In this document: one piece after another, positions 7,899 through 17,241 of the stretch
Position numbering within the stretch: the first letter of the stretch is position 1
Layout of the letters: each line of letters starts with the position of its first letter
Assembly: GCF_006265225.1 (NCBI RefSeq)
Contig: NZ_VDCS01000003.1
Location: 276,152-340,151, forward strand
From: Allotamlana fucoidanivorans
Lineage (GTDB): Bacteria > Bacteroidota > Bacteroidia > Flavobacteriales > Flavobacteriaceae
Direction: 5' to 3'
DNA: 64,000 nucleotides
Notes under the pieces: model-generated
The model's input: only the letters and a program-made list of their open reading frames with translations
The model's database searches: none
Told to the model about the DNA's origin: nothing
Position numbers and translations under genes: made by a program

Positions 7899-10574
7899 TT
7901 ATTCGTCAGCTATATTTGCATGTAGCCATTTTCTAGCTTGGTCTTTATCGATACCTTTTCGGTTAGCATAATCTGTTAGCTGATCATCTGTAATTTTCCC
8001 CAATCCGAAATACTTAGCTTCTGGATTGGCAAAATAATACCCTGAAACCGCTGCCGCTGGCCACATAGCTAAACTTTCCGTTAATTTTACTCCAATAATT
8101 TTTTCTATATCTAATAGTTCCCAAATGGTTTCTTTCTCTAAATGATCTGGACAAGCTGGATAGCCTGGCGCCGGACGAATACCTTTGTAACTCTCCTTAA
8201 TCAAATCATCGTTACTTAAATCTTCATTTGCCGCATACCCCCAATGCTTAACACGTACTTGCTTATGTAAATATTCAGCAAAAGCTTCAGCAAACCTATC
8301 GGCAATAGCTTGTGTCATAATTGCATTGTAGTCATCATGCTTTTCTTTATAGCTCTCAGCCAATTCTTGTGCTCCAAAAATAGCTACACAAAAAGCACCA
8401 ATATAATCTGTTTTACCAGAATCTTTAGGCGCAATAAAATCAGCTAAAGCATGATTAGGCACACCTTCGCGTTTTTTTAATTGCTGACGTAAAGTTCTAA
8501 AAACAGCAACTTCTTTGCCTTTCTTTTGTACCAAAATATCATCATCATTAATGCTATTTGCTTCAAACAATCCGAAAATGCCTTTGGGCTTCAACAACTG
8601 TTTAGCAATAATATCTTGAACCATTGCCTTGGCATCCTCATAAAGCTGGGTAGCTTGCTCACCAACCACATCATCATTCAAAATATCAGGAAACTTACCA
8701 TGCAAATCCCAACTTCTAAAAAACGGACTCCAATCTATAAAAGGCTCCAATTCCTTTAAACTTAATTGCTTTAGCATTTGAACCCCTAATTCTTTAGGTT
8801 TTACTATTTCAGATGTTTCCCAATCAATGCTATATTTTCTTTGCCGAGCTTCCCTGATTGAAATATATGATTTTTCTTTGCCGCGTTTTAAAAACTTGGA
8901 TCTAAACTCATCATAATCTTTCTTCAGCTTAGCCACGTATTCATGAGCCGTTTTCTTATTCAGCAAATCGCCAACAACAGTTACCGCTCTAGAAGCATCA
9001 TTTACATGTACTACGGCATTATCATACTGCGTATCTATTTTAACAGCTGTATGCGCTTTTGAGGTTGTTGCTCCTCCAATTAATAAGGGTACTTCAAAAT
9101 TTTGACGCTGCATTTCTTTAGCCAAATACACCATTTCATCTAATGATGGTGTGATTAAACCTGATAAGCCAATAGCATCTACACGCTCTGAAATAGCAGT
9201 TTCAATAATCTTCTCTGGCGGTACCATAACCCCTAAATCAACAATTTCATAGTTGTTACAAGCTAAAACTACACTCACAATATTTTTACCAATATCATGC
9301 ACATCGCCTTTTACAGTAGCCATTAGTATTTTACCAACAGGCTCTGATTTATCAGACTTTTCAGCTTCAATAAAAGGATTCAAATACGCCACAGCCTTTT
9401 TCATAACACGCGCCGATTTTACTACCTGTGGCAAGAACATTTTTCCTGCTCCAAATAAATCGCCCACCACATTCATTCCTATCATTAAATGCCCTTCAAT
9501 CACATCAATAGGCTTTTCAGCTTCTTGTCTGGCCTGCTCAATATCTTCAAGAATAAACGCATCAATACCTTTTACTAAGGCATGGGTTATCCTATCTTGC
9601 AAAGGCATTTCTCTCCAAGAAAGGTCCAACGCTTTTTCAACTTTTGTCCCTTTTACGGTTTCGGCAAATTCTAATAAACGCTCGGTAGCATCATCGCGCC
9701 TATCAAGAATGACATCTTCTATATGCTCTAAAAGGTCTTTTGGAATATCATCATACACTTCTAGCATTGCCGGGTTTACAATACCCATATTCATACCTGC
9801 CTGAATGGCATAATATAAAAATACCGAGTGCATAGCTTCACGCACAATATTGTTCCCTCTGAAGGAGAATGATACGTTACTTACACCACCGCTTACACTA
9901 ACATTTTCAAGATTTTCTCTAACCCACCGTGTGGCTTCAATAAAGTCAATGGCATTTTTTCTATGCTCTTCCATCCCTGTTGCCACAGGAAAAATATTTA
10001 AATCGAAAATAATGTCCTCAGAAGGGAAGCCCACTTTATTTACTAAAATATCATAAGAACGCTGTGCGATTTCAATTCGACGCTCGTAGTTATCGGCTTG
10101 CCCCACTTCATCAAAAGCCATAACTATTACAGCAGCTCCATAACGTTTAATCTGGGTGGCTTCCCAGATAAATTTTTCTTCGCCTTCTTTTAAGGAAATA
10201 GAATTAACTACACATTTCCCTTGAACCACTTGCAGACCAGCCTCAATGATGTCCCATTTAGAAGAGTCTATCATAATAGGCACACGACAAATATCAGGCT
10301 CAGCTGCAATCAGGTTTAAAAACCGAACCATCGCTTCTTTACCATCAATAAGACCATCGTCCATATTAATATCAATAATTTGTGCACCACCATCTACTTG
10401 ATGGCGTGCAATATCAAGCGCTTCGTCAAACTGTTCTTCTTTTATTAAACGCAAAAACTTACGTGACCCTGCAACATTGGTTCGTTCTCCTACGTTTATA
10501 AAATTGCTGTTTTCATTTAAAACCAAAGGTTCTAAACCAGACAATTTCATGTATTTCGTTTGTTTTATCTTCAT
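7899..10574 (-). CDS. metH: Methionine synthase, folate-, cobalamin- and activation-domain half
   Basis: C-terminal part of cobalamin-dependent methionine synthase: moves methyl from methyl-THF to cobalamin and on to homocysteine. Order of domains in 891 residues: pterin-binding domain (about 15-290, [14 protein letters not shown]), cobalamin cap and binding domain (about 330-560, with [10 protein letters not shown] giving axial His426), and the SAM-dependent reactivation domain (about 600-880, RPAPGYPAC near residue 800). The homocysteine-binding half is a separate gene two positions upstream (10867-11874). The start codon shares one base with the stop codon of the ABM gene (TAATG), so translation is coupled. 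Being the B12 form, its function depends on imported or salvaged cobalamin. Confidence 0.95.
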   Translation of the reverse strand: MKIKQTKYMKLSGLEPLVLNENSNFINVGERTNVAGSRKFLRLIKEEQFDEALDIARHQVDGGAQIIDINMDDGLIDGKEAMVRFLNLIAAEPDICRVPIMIDSSKWDIIEAGLQVVQGKCVVNSISLKEGEEKFIWEATQIKRYGAAVIVMAFDEVGQADNYERRIEIAQRSYDILVNKVGFPSEDIIFDLNIFPVATGMEEHRKNAIDFIEATRWVRENLENVSVSGGVSNVSFSFRGNNIVREAMHSVFLYYAIQAGMNMGIVNPAMLEVYDDIPKDLLEHIEDVILDRRDDATERLLEFAETVKGTKVEKALDLSWREMPLQDRITHALVKGIDAFILEDIEQARQEAEKPIDVIEGHLMIGMNVVGDLFGAGKMFLPQVVKSARVMKKAVAYLNPFIEAEKSDKSEPVGKILMATVKGDVHDIGKNIVSVVLACNNYEIVDLGVMVPPEKIIETAISERVDAIGLSGLITPSLDEMVYLAKEMQRQNFEVPLLIGGATTSKAHTAVKIDTQYDNAVVHVNDASRAVTVVGDLLNKKTAHEYVAKLKKDYDEFRSKFLKRGKEKSYISIREARQRKYSIDWETSEIVKPKELGVQMLKQLSLKELEPFIDWSPFFRSWDLHGKFPDILNDDVVGEQATQLYEDAKAMVQDIIAKQLLKPKGIFGLFEANSINDDDILVQKKGKEVAVFRTLRQQLKKREGVPNHALADFIAPKDSGKTDYIGAFCVAIFGAQELAESYKEKHDDYNAIMTQAIADRFAEAFAEYLHKQVRVKHWGYAANEDLSNDDLIKESYKGIRPAPGYPACPDHLEKETIWELLDIEKIIGVKLTESLAMWPAAAVSGYYFANPEAKYFGLGKITDDQLTDYANRKGIDKDQARKWLHANIADE

Positions 10575-10855
10575 TACTTATAATGTTCTACCGTTGGAAA
10601 TGGTTCATAAAAATGATGCAATAAAGCCTTCCATTCTTGATATTTTTCTGATTGACGAAATCCAATTTCATGATCCTCAATCGTTTTCCAGTTCACTAAT
10701 AATATATATTTATCAACTTCTTCAATACATTTCTTTAAATCATGAGACACATACCCTTTCATTGATGTAATAATCCTTTCGGCTTTTTTAAAGTTTTCCT
10801 CAAATGCTTTAGATTGTCCAGTCTTTACATTCAATATCGCTACTTCTAAAATCAA
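10574..10855 (-). CDS. ABM-domain (antibiotic biosynthesis monooxygenase-like) protein between the two metH halves
   Basis: 93 residues forming one dimeric alpha-beta barrel of ABM type, with the typical N-terminal strand [12 protein letters not shown], a helix [12 protein letters not shown] and the strand [13 protein letters not shown]. Such small proteins include quinol monooxygenases, haem-degrading enzymes and many of unknown function. It sits inside the split methionine synthase: 11 bases after metH1 and overlapping metH2 by one base. That makes co-expression under the SAM riboswitch almost certain. A role in protecting or reactivating the B12 enzyme is possible but is pure inference from position. 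Confidence 0.75.
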   Translation of the reverse strand: MILEVAILNVKTGQSKAFEENFKKAERIITSMKGYVSHDLKKCIEEVDKYILLVNWKTIEDHEIGFRQSEKYQEWKALLHHFYEPFPTVEHYK

Positions 10856-10866
10856 GATATCTTGTA

Positions 10867-11874
10867 TTATAGTTCAGCTTCAACAGCTATTTTACGAGGC
10901 TTGTATTTTGCAGCAATTTCAGCAATCACACGAATATGGTCAGGCGATGTTCCGCAACATCCTCCAATGATGTTGATTAAATTTTTCTTTAAATATTCTT
11001 CTATTTGCTCACCCATTTCTTCTGGAGATTCGTCATATTCTCCAAAGGCATTTGGCAATCCGGCATTAGGGTGTGCTGAAATGGCAAAATCGGTTTTATT
11101 AGCAATAGCTTCTAAATGAGGCTGTAGCAAATTAGCTCCTAATGCACAGTTGAAACCAATTGATAACAACGGAATATGCGACACTGAAATTAAAAAAGCC
11201 TCTGCGGTTTGTCCTGATAAGGTTCTTCCTGAAGCATCCGTAATGGTACCACTCAACATGATAGGAATATCTATATTTCTTTCTTCTTTTACCTGCTCTA
11301 TGGCAAACAAAGCCGCCTTGGCATTTAAGGTATCAAACACTGTTTCAACCAATAATAAATCTACGCCGCCATCAACCAAAGCTTCAACTTGCTGTTTATA
11401 GGCTATCCGTAATTCATCAAACGTTACTGCTCTATATCCTGGATCATTCACATCGGGAGACATACTTGCTGTACGGTTTGTTGGACCAATAGAACCACCT
11501 ACAAAACGTGGTTTATGAGGTTCTTTAGCTGTAAACTCATGCGCTACTTCTTTAGCAATTTTAGCTGATTCATAATTTAATTCATATACCAAATCTTCCA
11601 TTTGGTAATCAGCCATGGCAATAGTGGTTCCTGAAAAAGTATTGGTTTCTACAATATCGGCTCCGGCTGCAAAATACTTTCCATGAATGGCTTTTATGGC
11701 CTCAGGTTGCGTAATAGATAACAAATCATTGTTACCCTGCAACGGTATGGGGTAATCTTTAAAGCGCTCACCGCGAAAATCGTCTTCGGTGAATTTATAG
11801 GCCTGTAGCATGGTTCCCATGGCGCCATCTAAAACCAAAATTCGCTCTTTTAAAGCTTTATGTATGTTCGACAT
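10867..11874 (-). CDS. metH: Methionine synthase, homocysteine S-methyltransferase half
   Basis: Homocysteine-binding TIM barrel of methionine synthase as a stand-alone 335-residue protein. The start [12 protein letters not shown] and the zinc-ligand cysteines Cys243 (GFNCALGA) and Cys306/Cys307 (GGCCGTS) are present, so zinc-activated homocysteine binding should be intact. It must work with the cobalamin/folate half encoded at 7899-10574. The split arrangement is usual in flavobacteria, unlike the single 1200-residue MetH of Escherichia coli. It is the first gene behind the SAM-I riboswitch at 11928-12068; a small inverted repeat lies just ahead of its start codon. Confidence 0.93.
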   Translation of the reverse strand: MSNIHKALKERILVLDGAMGTMLQAYKFTEDDFRGERFKDYPIPLQGNNDLLSITQPEAIKAIHGKYFAAGADIVETNTFSGTTIAMADYQMEDLVYELNYESAKIAKEVAHEFTAKEPHKPRFVGGSIGPTNRTASMSPDVNDPGYRAVTFDELRIAYKQQVEALVDGGVDLLLVETVFDTLNAKAALFAIEQVKEERNIDIPIMLSGTITDASGRTLSGQTAEAFLISVSHIPLLSIGFNCALGANLLQPHLEAIANKTDFAISAHPNAGLPNAFGEYDESPEEMGEQIEEYLKKNLINIIGGCCGTSPDHIRVIAEIAAKYKPRKIAVEAEL

Positions 11875-11878
11875 TTTT

Positions 11879-11903
11879 GATATTATTTTAAGCGTATAAT
11901 ATC
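11879..11903 (-). promoter_or_regulatory. Hairpin between riboswitch and metH1 start (possible expression platform)
   Basis: GATATTAT and ATAATATC form a perfect 8-base stem with a 9-base loop, ending four bases before the metH1 ATG. Its position at the ribosome-entry site suggests that the riboswitch acts on translation initiation. No U-tract follows, so a transcription terminator is unlikely. Confidence 0.4.
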
Positions 11904-11927
11904 ATCAAGAAAAGTAAAAACACTTTC

Positions 11928-12068
11928 GTTATCTGTCTGATTGTTTGAGATATTAAAATACATTCAATATAAAAACTCTGAACAAGCAGTAGAACGTAGC
12001 ACCTTCTTTACAAGTTAAAGGGTTGCCAAGGTTTCATTGGGTCTATTCCCTCTACCTTTCTTGATAAC
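11928..12068 (-). ncRNA. SAM-I (S-box) riboswitch upstream of metH1
   Basis: Read on the minus strand, the sequence shows the SAM-I core in order: TATCAAGAAAGGTAGAGGGA, then CCAATGAAACC, GGCAACC, and GGTGCTA-TTCTAC. P1 closes with GTTATC (12068-12063) against GATAAC (11933-11928). P4 is a long stem (CTG-TTGTT-GAG against CTC-AACAA-CAG). Binding of S-adenosylmethionine is expected to switch off the metH1-ABM-metH2-metF transcript. Confidence 0.93.
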
Positions 12069-12093
12069 ACTAATACATTTATGAACTGGTGCA

Positions 12094-12101
12094 CAAAAAT
12101 A
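12094..12101 (-). promoter_or_regulatory. Candidate -7 box of the riboswitch-metH transcript
   Basis: TATTTTTG on the minus strand matches TAnnTTTG and would start transcription about 20 bases before the aptamer. The -33 region reads TTAGG, not TTG, at the expected distance. Confidence 0.45.
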
Positions 12102-12160
12102 ACACATATATTTTATATAATCCTAAGTTTGTCTAAAATAAGACCAATCCTGTTTTTATA

Positions 12161-13051
12161 TTACTTTATTTTTAATCGACGAGACGTTTCTCTTCCAAAA
12201 CCCTTAATAAAAATAGAATCTTTGGTAAACTGTACAACTGAAAATGCAGTGGAATCTTGAGTATCTAACATCCCTTTAAAGGTTAGGTAATGGACTCCAT
12301 CTTTTACTGCATAATCTCCCGCATGGTTATGTCCGTTAAAATAAAACTTAACATTTTCATAGGGTTGAATTAGTTTTTGAAATTCTTTAAAATTCCAAAG
12401 GTTATGCAAATCCCTTTCTCTAATGGCTGGAAAATGACAATAAATACCTACATGCTCATCATTAACAATTGCTTTATCTAGCTCAGATTTTATCCATTGT
12501 AACTGTTCATGACTTAAACCTCCATTCCAAACAGCAACGTTTGGTAAGTTGTCACTTTTAAGTTGATTAAAAAGCGAATCGGTTTGCTTTATTTTATGGG
12601 GTTCTGCACCATAAAAACTCAGCTCATTACCATCCAAAACTATAAATCGCCAATTGAATTTCTTAAAGCTATAATATCTTGTTTTAAGTCCCATTTTATT
12701 AGGAACAAACCGCTTTAAAGAATCGGCTACACTAAAATCATGATTTCCTAAAACATGCCTTTTTTCCGATTTCAAGGCATTCCAAATTGGTAAAACAGTA
12801 TCAAAACTGGCAAAACCTCTATCAATAAAATCTCCTAAATGAATGGTATATTCCAAATCTTTTGTATTCAAGAAATCTACAGCAACTTGCAATTTTTGTT
12901 TTGCAGCTTTATAAAACCTTGGCGCTTGGGTTTCACAGGCACAATATTGGCAATCAGCAATTACGCCTATTTCAAAACTACCATCAGATTTATCCGTTGA
13001 TGTTTTACACGCAAAAACTAATAAACCAATTATTAACAAGGCCTTCTTCAT
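12161..13051 (-). CDS. Secreted calcineurin-like metallophosphoesterase, ADP-ribose/CDP-alcohol pyrophosphatase type
   Basis: 296 residues with a lipoprotein-like signal (VFAC, cysteine 15) and a metallophosphoesterase core: GVIADCQY near residue 30, HLGDFIDRG, LGNHDF and FNGHNHAGD. The first metal motif is Asp-x-Gln where most relatives have Asp-x-His, which is the pattern of Mn-dependent ADP-ribose/CDP-alcohol diphosphatases. It probably hydrolyses pyrophosphate-linked nucleotides outside the cytoplasm. It follows cysM by 20 bases on the same strand, so it may be the last gene of the cysE-cysM unit. The substrate is inferred from the family only. Confidence 0.7.
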   Translation of the reverse strand: MKKALLIIGLLVFACKTSTDKSDGSFEIGVIADCQYCACETQAPRFYKAAKQKLQVAVDFLNTKDLEYTIHLGDFIDRGFASFDTVLPIWNALKSEKRHVLGNHDFSVADSLKRFVPNKMGLKTRYYSFKKFNWRFIVLDGNELSFYGAEPHKIKQTDSLFNQLKSDNLPNVAVWNGGLSHEQLQWIKSELDKAIVNDEHVGIYCHFPAIRERDLHNLWNFKEFQKLIQPYENVKFYFNGHNHAGDYAVKDGVHYLTFKGMLDTQDSTAFSVVQFTKDSIFIKGFGRETSRRLKIK

Positions 13052-13071
13052 AATCCATTGATATTGTTACT

Positions 13072-13962
13072 TTACTCAAATAATGTTGAGGACAAATACC
13101 TATCGCCTCTATCACAAATGATAGCTACAATAACCCCTTCATTTATTTCCTCTGCTATTTGCAAGGCACAATATACAGAACCACCGCTACTCATACCAGC
13201 AAACACACCTTCTTCTTTGGCAAGTTTTATGGTAGTATTTTTTGCTTCTTCCTCAGACACATCTACCACGATATCCACCTTTTTCGGATTAAAAAACTTA
13301 GGTACATATTCTGGTGACCACTTTCTAATACCTGGTATTCTAGCCCCATCAGCTGGTTGTGCACCAACAATAGTCACATTACTATTCTGCTCTTTCAAAT
13401 AAGCAGAAACACCCGTTATGGTTCCCGTGGTTCCCATAGCCGACACAAAATGAGTGATTTTTCCGTTAGTAGCTTCCCATATTTCAGGACCTGTAGTTTT
13501 GTAATGTGCTTTCCAATTATCGTCATTTTCAAACTGGTTTAAAAGCACATAGCCTTTTTCATCTCTTAGCTTAAACGCCAAATCTCGTGATCCTTCAATA
13601 CCAACGTCGGCAGGGGTTAAAATAACTTCTGCACCATAAGCACGCATGGTCTTTACGCGCTCTTCGGTAGAATTTTCAGGCATGATTAACACCATATTTA
13701 TACCTAATAATTTTGATATAAAAGCCAATGCAATCCCTGTATTTCCACTAGTTGCTTCTACTAAAGTTCCTCCTTTTTTTACATCCCCTCGCTTTATTGC
13801 TTCATTAATCATATTAAAGGCTGGTCGGTCTTTTACGCTTCCGCCCGGGTTATTGCCCTCTAATTTTAAAAATAAACGAACGCCTTTTTTATTGATTAGA
13901 TGTGTTGCTTCTACAAGGGGGGTATTGCCAATTTGGCCAATGATACTATTTTCGAATGCCAT
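13072..13962 (-). CDS. cysM: Cysteine synthase (O-acetylserine sulfhydrylase B)
   Basis: PLP enzyme that makes cysteine from O-acetylserine and sulfide. The 296-residue protein shows the PLP-lysine motif GGSVKDRPAF (Lys44), the asparagine loop EATSGNTGIAL and the phosphate-binding GTTGTITG. Length and the segment spacing match CysM more closely than CysK, and the B-type naming is provisional. Its start overlaps the end of cysE by 17 bases (13946-13962), so the two enzymes of the same pathway are translated together. They lie downstream of the sulfite reduction genes on the same strand but behind a terminator. Confidence 0.92.
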   Translation of the reverse strand: MAFENSIIGQIGNTPLVEATHLINKKGVRLFLKLEGNNPGGSVKDRPAFNMINEAIKRGDVKKGGTLVEATSGNTGIALAFISKLLGINMVLIMPENSTEERVKTMRAYGAEVILTPADVGIEGSRDLAFKLRDEKGYVLLNQFENDDNWKAHYKTTGPEIWEATNGKITHFVSAMGTTGTITGVSAYLKEQNSNVTIVGAQPADGARIPGIRKWSPEYVPKFFNPKKVDIVVDVSEEEAKNTTIKLAKEEGVFAGMSSGGSVYCALQIAEEINEGVIVAIICDRGDRYLSSTLFE

Positions 13963-14689
13963 TCTTCTTGGGTCTAATTTTAATCTCAGTTTGATAGGTT
14001 ACTAATGAATTTTCTGGAACAGATTCTGTAATCCAAACATTGGCGCCAATAATACTATTTGCACCTATTACAATATCGCCTCCTAATATGGTTGCATTGG
14101 CATAAATACAAACATTAGCTTCTATTGTTGGGTGCCGTTTTGTAGAAGCTAAACTTTTAGCTACAGAAATACCGCCTAATGTAACACCCTGATAAATTTT
14201 TACACCTTTTCCAATAATAGAGGTTTCTCCTATCACAATACCTGTTCCATGATCTATATAAAAAGACTCGTCTATTGTGGCTCCTGGATGAATATCAATT
14301 CCTGTTATGCCATGAATATATTCACTCATCATTCTAGGTAAAATATAAACACCCAATTCATGTAAAGCATGACTTAACCGATAAATTGAAATGGCATGAA
14401 ATCCTGGATAAGCCATATATATTTCTTCTAAACTATGTGACGCAGGGTCATTTTTTTCAAAAGCTATAGCATCTAAATCTAGTTTTCTTCGTATTTCGGG
14501 GAGCTCAGTTTTAAATGCCTCCCAAATAGATAATCCGTTTTCAACTTTAAGTTTTAAAAGGATTTTCAAAAATGTCGTTTCTAAATAGTCTTGATGTTCC
14601 ACTTCTTGTTCGCAATCAAACAACGAATAAAAGAGTCTTTTTGTAAAGGTCTTTACTGTATCTTTCAAACAAACATTATAACTTTTCAT
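13946..14689 (-). CDS. cysE: Serine O-acetyltransferase
   Basis: Acetylates serine with acetyl-CoA to give O-acetylserine, the acceptor for sulfide. At 247 residues it has an alpha-helical N-terminal part (about 1-125) and a left-handed beta-helix of hexapeptide repeats (about 125-235), with the family segments DIHPGATI, IDHGTGIVIGET, VTLGGI and RHPTIEANV. The His of DHGTG is the expected catalytic residue. It overlaps cysM by 17 bases. The 136-base gap before it holds the terminator of the upstream sulfite-reduction operon, so cysE-cysM probably has its own promoter, which I could not pick out. Confidence 0.93.
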   Translation of the reverse strand: MKSYNVCLKDTVKTFTKRLFYSLFDCEQEVEHQDYLETTFLKILLKLKVENGLSIWEAFKTELPEIRRKLDLDAIAFEKNDPASHSLEEIYMAYPGFHAISIYRLSHALHELGVYILPRMMSEYIHGITGIDIHPGATIDESFYIDHGTGIVIGETSIIGKGVKIYQGVTLGGISVAKSLASTKRHPTIEANVCIYANATILGGDIVIGANSIIGANVWITESVPENSLVTYQTEIKIRPKKNGIRK

Positions 14690-14768
14690 ATATGTGTTGG
14701 CTTTTTTTCTGTTTATAAAAATAGTCTGTAAATATTTATAAACTTACTTTTTATTGTAAAAACTAAAA

Positions 14769-14798
14769 TCCTGCAAGATGTTAAATAATCTTGCAGGA
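14769..14798 (-). terminator. Rho-independent terminator after the sulfate-reduction operon
   Basis: TCCTGCAAGAT and ATCTTGCAGGA form a perfect 11-base stem with an 8-base loop. Read on the minus strand it is followed by TTTTAGTTTTT. It lies 27 bases after the stop codon of the ferredoxin reductase gene and before cysE. Confidence 0.88.
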
Positions 14799-14825
14799 CT
14801 GTACTATTATCAATAATCTAAAAAT

Positions 14826-15878
14826 TTAATTTATAGCTTGAACTACAGCTTTTGGCGCTTCTTTTCTTGACCCGTCAAAACCATCAATTCCACTTACGGT
14901 TGTATATTTCAAAACGTACTTTTTACCAGGATTGATAATTCTATAAGCTGCCTGACACATTAACGTAGCCTCATGGAAACCACAAAGAATTAATTTTAAC
15001 TTCTCAGGATACGTATTCACGTCTCCAATGGCAAAAATACCAGGAATATTGGTTTGATAGTTTAACGAATTATCTACTTTAATGGCATTCTTTTCAATCT
15101 CTAGTCCCCAATTTCCAATAGGTCCTAATTTTGGTGACAATCCAAATAATGGAATAAAATGATCGGTCTCAACACGAGTTGCCTCCCCTTCTTTAACATA
15201 GGTTACCGCTTCGATATTACCCTCACCATGAAGTTCAGTAACTTCTGCAGGTGTTATTAAATTAATTTTTCCTCCTTGAGTTAGTTCTCTAACTTTTTCA
15301 ACCGAATCTAACGCCCCTCTAAACTCATTTCTTCTGTGAATTAACGTTACTTCTGAAGCTACATCAGTTAAAAAGATACTCCAATCTAAGGCAGAATCAC
15401 CACCTCCAGAAATGACAACACGCTTATTTCTGTAAAATTCAGGATCTTTAATAATGTATTCTACACCATTATCCTCATAATCTACTATGCCTTCAATAGC
15501 TGGTTTTCTTGGTTCAAAAGATCCCAAACCACCGGCAATAGCCACCACTGGCGCATGGTGCTTTGTGCCTTTGTTTGTGGTTACAATAAAAGAACCATCT
15601 TCTTGTTTATCAATAGTTTCGGCACGCTCACCCAAAGTAAAACCTGGCTCGAATTGCTTGCCTTGTTCCAACAAGTTTTTGGTTAAATCACCCGCTAAAA
15701 TCTCAGGAAACCCAGGAATATCATAGATGGGTTTTTTAGGATAAATCTCTGAACACTGGCCACCAGGCTGTGGCAATGCGTCAATTAAATGACATTTTAG
15801 TTTTAATAACCCTGCTTCAAAAACGGTAAATAACCCAGTTGGTCCTGCTCCGATAATAAGTATATCAGTCTTGATCAT
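14826..15878 (-). CDS. Ferredoxin/flavodoxin-NADP reductase (thioredoxin-reductase-like type)
   Basis: FAD- and NADPH-binding oxidoreductase of 350 residues. It has the FAD motif GAGPTG near residue 8, a second Rossmann motif VVISGGGDSALDW at about 156 and the FAD-closing segment GIFAIGDVNTYP. It lacks the CxxC redox pair of thioredoxin reductase between these motifs, which fits the YumC-like ferredoxin-NADP reductases. As the last gene of the sulfite-reduction operon, one base after the precorrin-2 dehydrogenase gene, it probably supplies reduced ferredoxin to the sulfite reductase. The partner choice is inference. Confidence 0.87.
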   Translation of the reverse strand: MIKTDILIIGAGPTGLFTVFEAGLLKLKCHLIDALPQPGGQCSEIYPKKPIYDIPGFPEILAGDLTKNLLEQGKQFEPGFTLGERAETIDKQEDGSFIVTTNKGTKHHAPVVAIAGGLGSFEPRKPAIEGIVDYEDNGVEYIIKDPEFYRNKRVVISGGGDSALDWSIFLTDVASEVTLIHRRNEFRGALDSVEKVRELTQGGKINLITPAEVTELHGEGNIEAVTYVKEGEATRVETDHFIPLFGLSPKLGPIGNWGLEIEKNAIKVDNSLNYQTNIPGIFAIGDVNTYPEKLKLILCGFHEATLMCQAAYRIINPGKKYVLKYTTVSGIDGFDGSRKEAPKAVVQAIN

Positions 15879-15879
15879 C

Positions 15880-16467
15880 TTATGATTCTTTTTTTTGTAT
15901 TAATCCTTTTGTGAATTCGTTAAGTGTTTCCACTTTTTCTTCAAAATCACCTTTTATTGTTTTTCTGTATTCGTTCAAATTTTTCACTAAATCGTCTATG
16001 TTTTCAGGAATTACTTCCTCAAAAAATTGCCTTAAACGTTTAGCGGTAGTTGGCGATTTTCCATTGGTAGAAATAGCCACTTTTACATTACCTTTTGTTA
16101 CAATCCCTCCCATATAAAAATCACAATATGGTGGATTATCAGCCACATTTACCAAAATGCTTTGTTGTCTACAATGCTTATGTACATTCAGGTTGACTTT
16201 TGGCTTGTTGGTGGTTGCCACCACAATATGTTTTCCTTTAAGATGTTTTTTCTTGTACTTCTTTTTAATTAAAGTTACATCACCAGTCTTGGCCAAAGCT
16301 ATAGTTCCTTCCCTAAACATTGGGGATACCATTGTTACATGTGCATCGGGGCTCGATTTTAAAAGAAACGTTAATTTTTCTTCGGCAACAAAACCACCAC
16401 CTACAATAAGCACCTGTAAACTTCTGGCTTTTAAAAAAATAGGATACAAATTATTTCTTTCTTCCAT
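15880..16467 (-). CDS. Precorrin-2 dehydrogenase / sirohydrochlorin ferrochelatase (CysG N-terminal domain type)
   Basis: Second step of siroheme synthesis: NAD-dependent oxidation of precorrin-2 and, probably, iron insertion. The 195-residue protein is the Met8p/CysG-N fold: the Rossmann motif VLIVGGGFVAEEK near residue 20, the conserved VNVADNPPYCDFYMG with the aspartate needed for catalysis, and ISTNGKSPTTAKRLR. The methyltransferase half that is fused in E. coli CysG is a separate upstream gene (16471-17232). Three bases separate them. It provides cofactor for the sulfite reductase of the same operon. Confidence 0.9.
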   Translation of the reverse strand: MEERNNLYPIFLKARSLQVLIVGGGFVAEEKLTFLLKSSPDAHVTMVSPMFREGTIALAKTGDVTLIKKKYKKKHLKGKHIVVATTNKPKVNLNVHKHCRQQSILVNVADNPPYCDFYMGGIVTKGNVKVAISTNGKSPTTAKRLRQFFEEVIPENIDDLVKNLNEYRKTIKGDFEEKVETLNEFTKGLIQKKES

Positions 16468-16470
16468 ATC

Positions 16471-17232
16471 CTACTTTTCTGCTATCTCATTATAAATAGA
16501 ACTCAATGTAGCACGCTCTTTTACCACATCACCAATAACAATGATTGCTGGTGATGATAATTGTTTTTCTGCAACAATACTTTCAATAGTATTTATGGTT
16601 CCTATACCTACATTTTCATCTTGTCTAGTTCCATTTTGAATAACAGCCACAGCCGAATCTTGCTTGTTTGCTTCGGAAAAAATCTTTACAATCTCACCAA
16701 GCTTACTCATTCCCATTAAAATAACTACCGTGGCGTTTGATTTGGCTGCCAAAGCTACATCACTTGACAATTTATGCTTCTTCGTGGTACCAGTAATGAC
16801 CCAGAAACTTTCGGAAGCACCTCGTTTTGTTAATGGAATACCTTGATAAGCTGGCACCGCTACAGACGATGATATACCTGGCACTACATAAGTTTCCAAT
16901 CCAAATGCTCTTACATAATCTATTTCTTCAGCACCACGCCCAAAAATAAAAGGGTCACCACCTTTTAATCTTACTACATGTCCTTTTTCTTTTGCTTTTG
17001 AGACAATCAATTCATTGATTTGTTCTTGCTGAAATGCATAACACCCCTTACGTTTTCCCACAAAAATAAGCTCCGTATCTTGAGAGGTATATTTTAATAG
17101 ATTTTCGTTTATAAGCGCATCAAAAAGTATCACATCGGCAGATTCAATAGCCTTAATAGCCTTAAGGGTTATTAAATCTTCATCGCCAGGACCTGCGCCT
17201 ACAACCGTTAGTTTGGGTGTTTTCAAGTTCAT
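16471..17232 (-). CDS. cobA: Uroporphyrinogen-III C-methyltransferase
   Basis: First committed step of siroheme: methylates uroporphyrinogen III twice with SAM to give precorrin-2. The 253-residue tetrapyrrole methylase shows VVGAGPGDEDLITLKA at about residue 10, VRLKGGDPFIFGRG near 88 and VVPGISS near 115, all diagnostic of SUMT enzymes. It is 9 bases downstream of the sulfite reductase and just ahead of the precorrin-2 dehydrogenase, so siroheme supply is coupled to apoenzyme synthesis. Confidence 0.94.
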   Translation of the reverse strand: MNLKTPKLTVVGAGPGDEDLITLKAIKAIESADVILFDALINENLLKYTSQDTELIFVGKRKGCYAFQQEQINELIVSKAKEKGHVVRLKGGDPFIFGRGAEEIDYVRAFGLETYVVPGISSSVAVPAYQGIPLTKRGASESFWVITGTTKKHKLSSDVALAAKSNATVVILMGMSKLGEIVKIFSEANKQDSAVAVIQNGTRQDENVGIGTINTIESIVAEKQLSSPAIIVIGDVVKERATLSSIYNEIAEK

Positions 17233-17241
17233 TATATAATT

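Noticed and set aside
9253..9804. 183-codon open frame opposite metH2
   Set aside because: It is antisense to a certain gene, has no start context and no family pattern.
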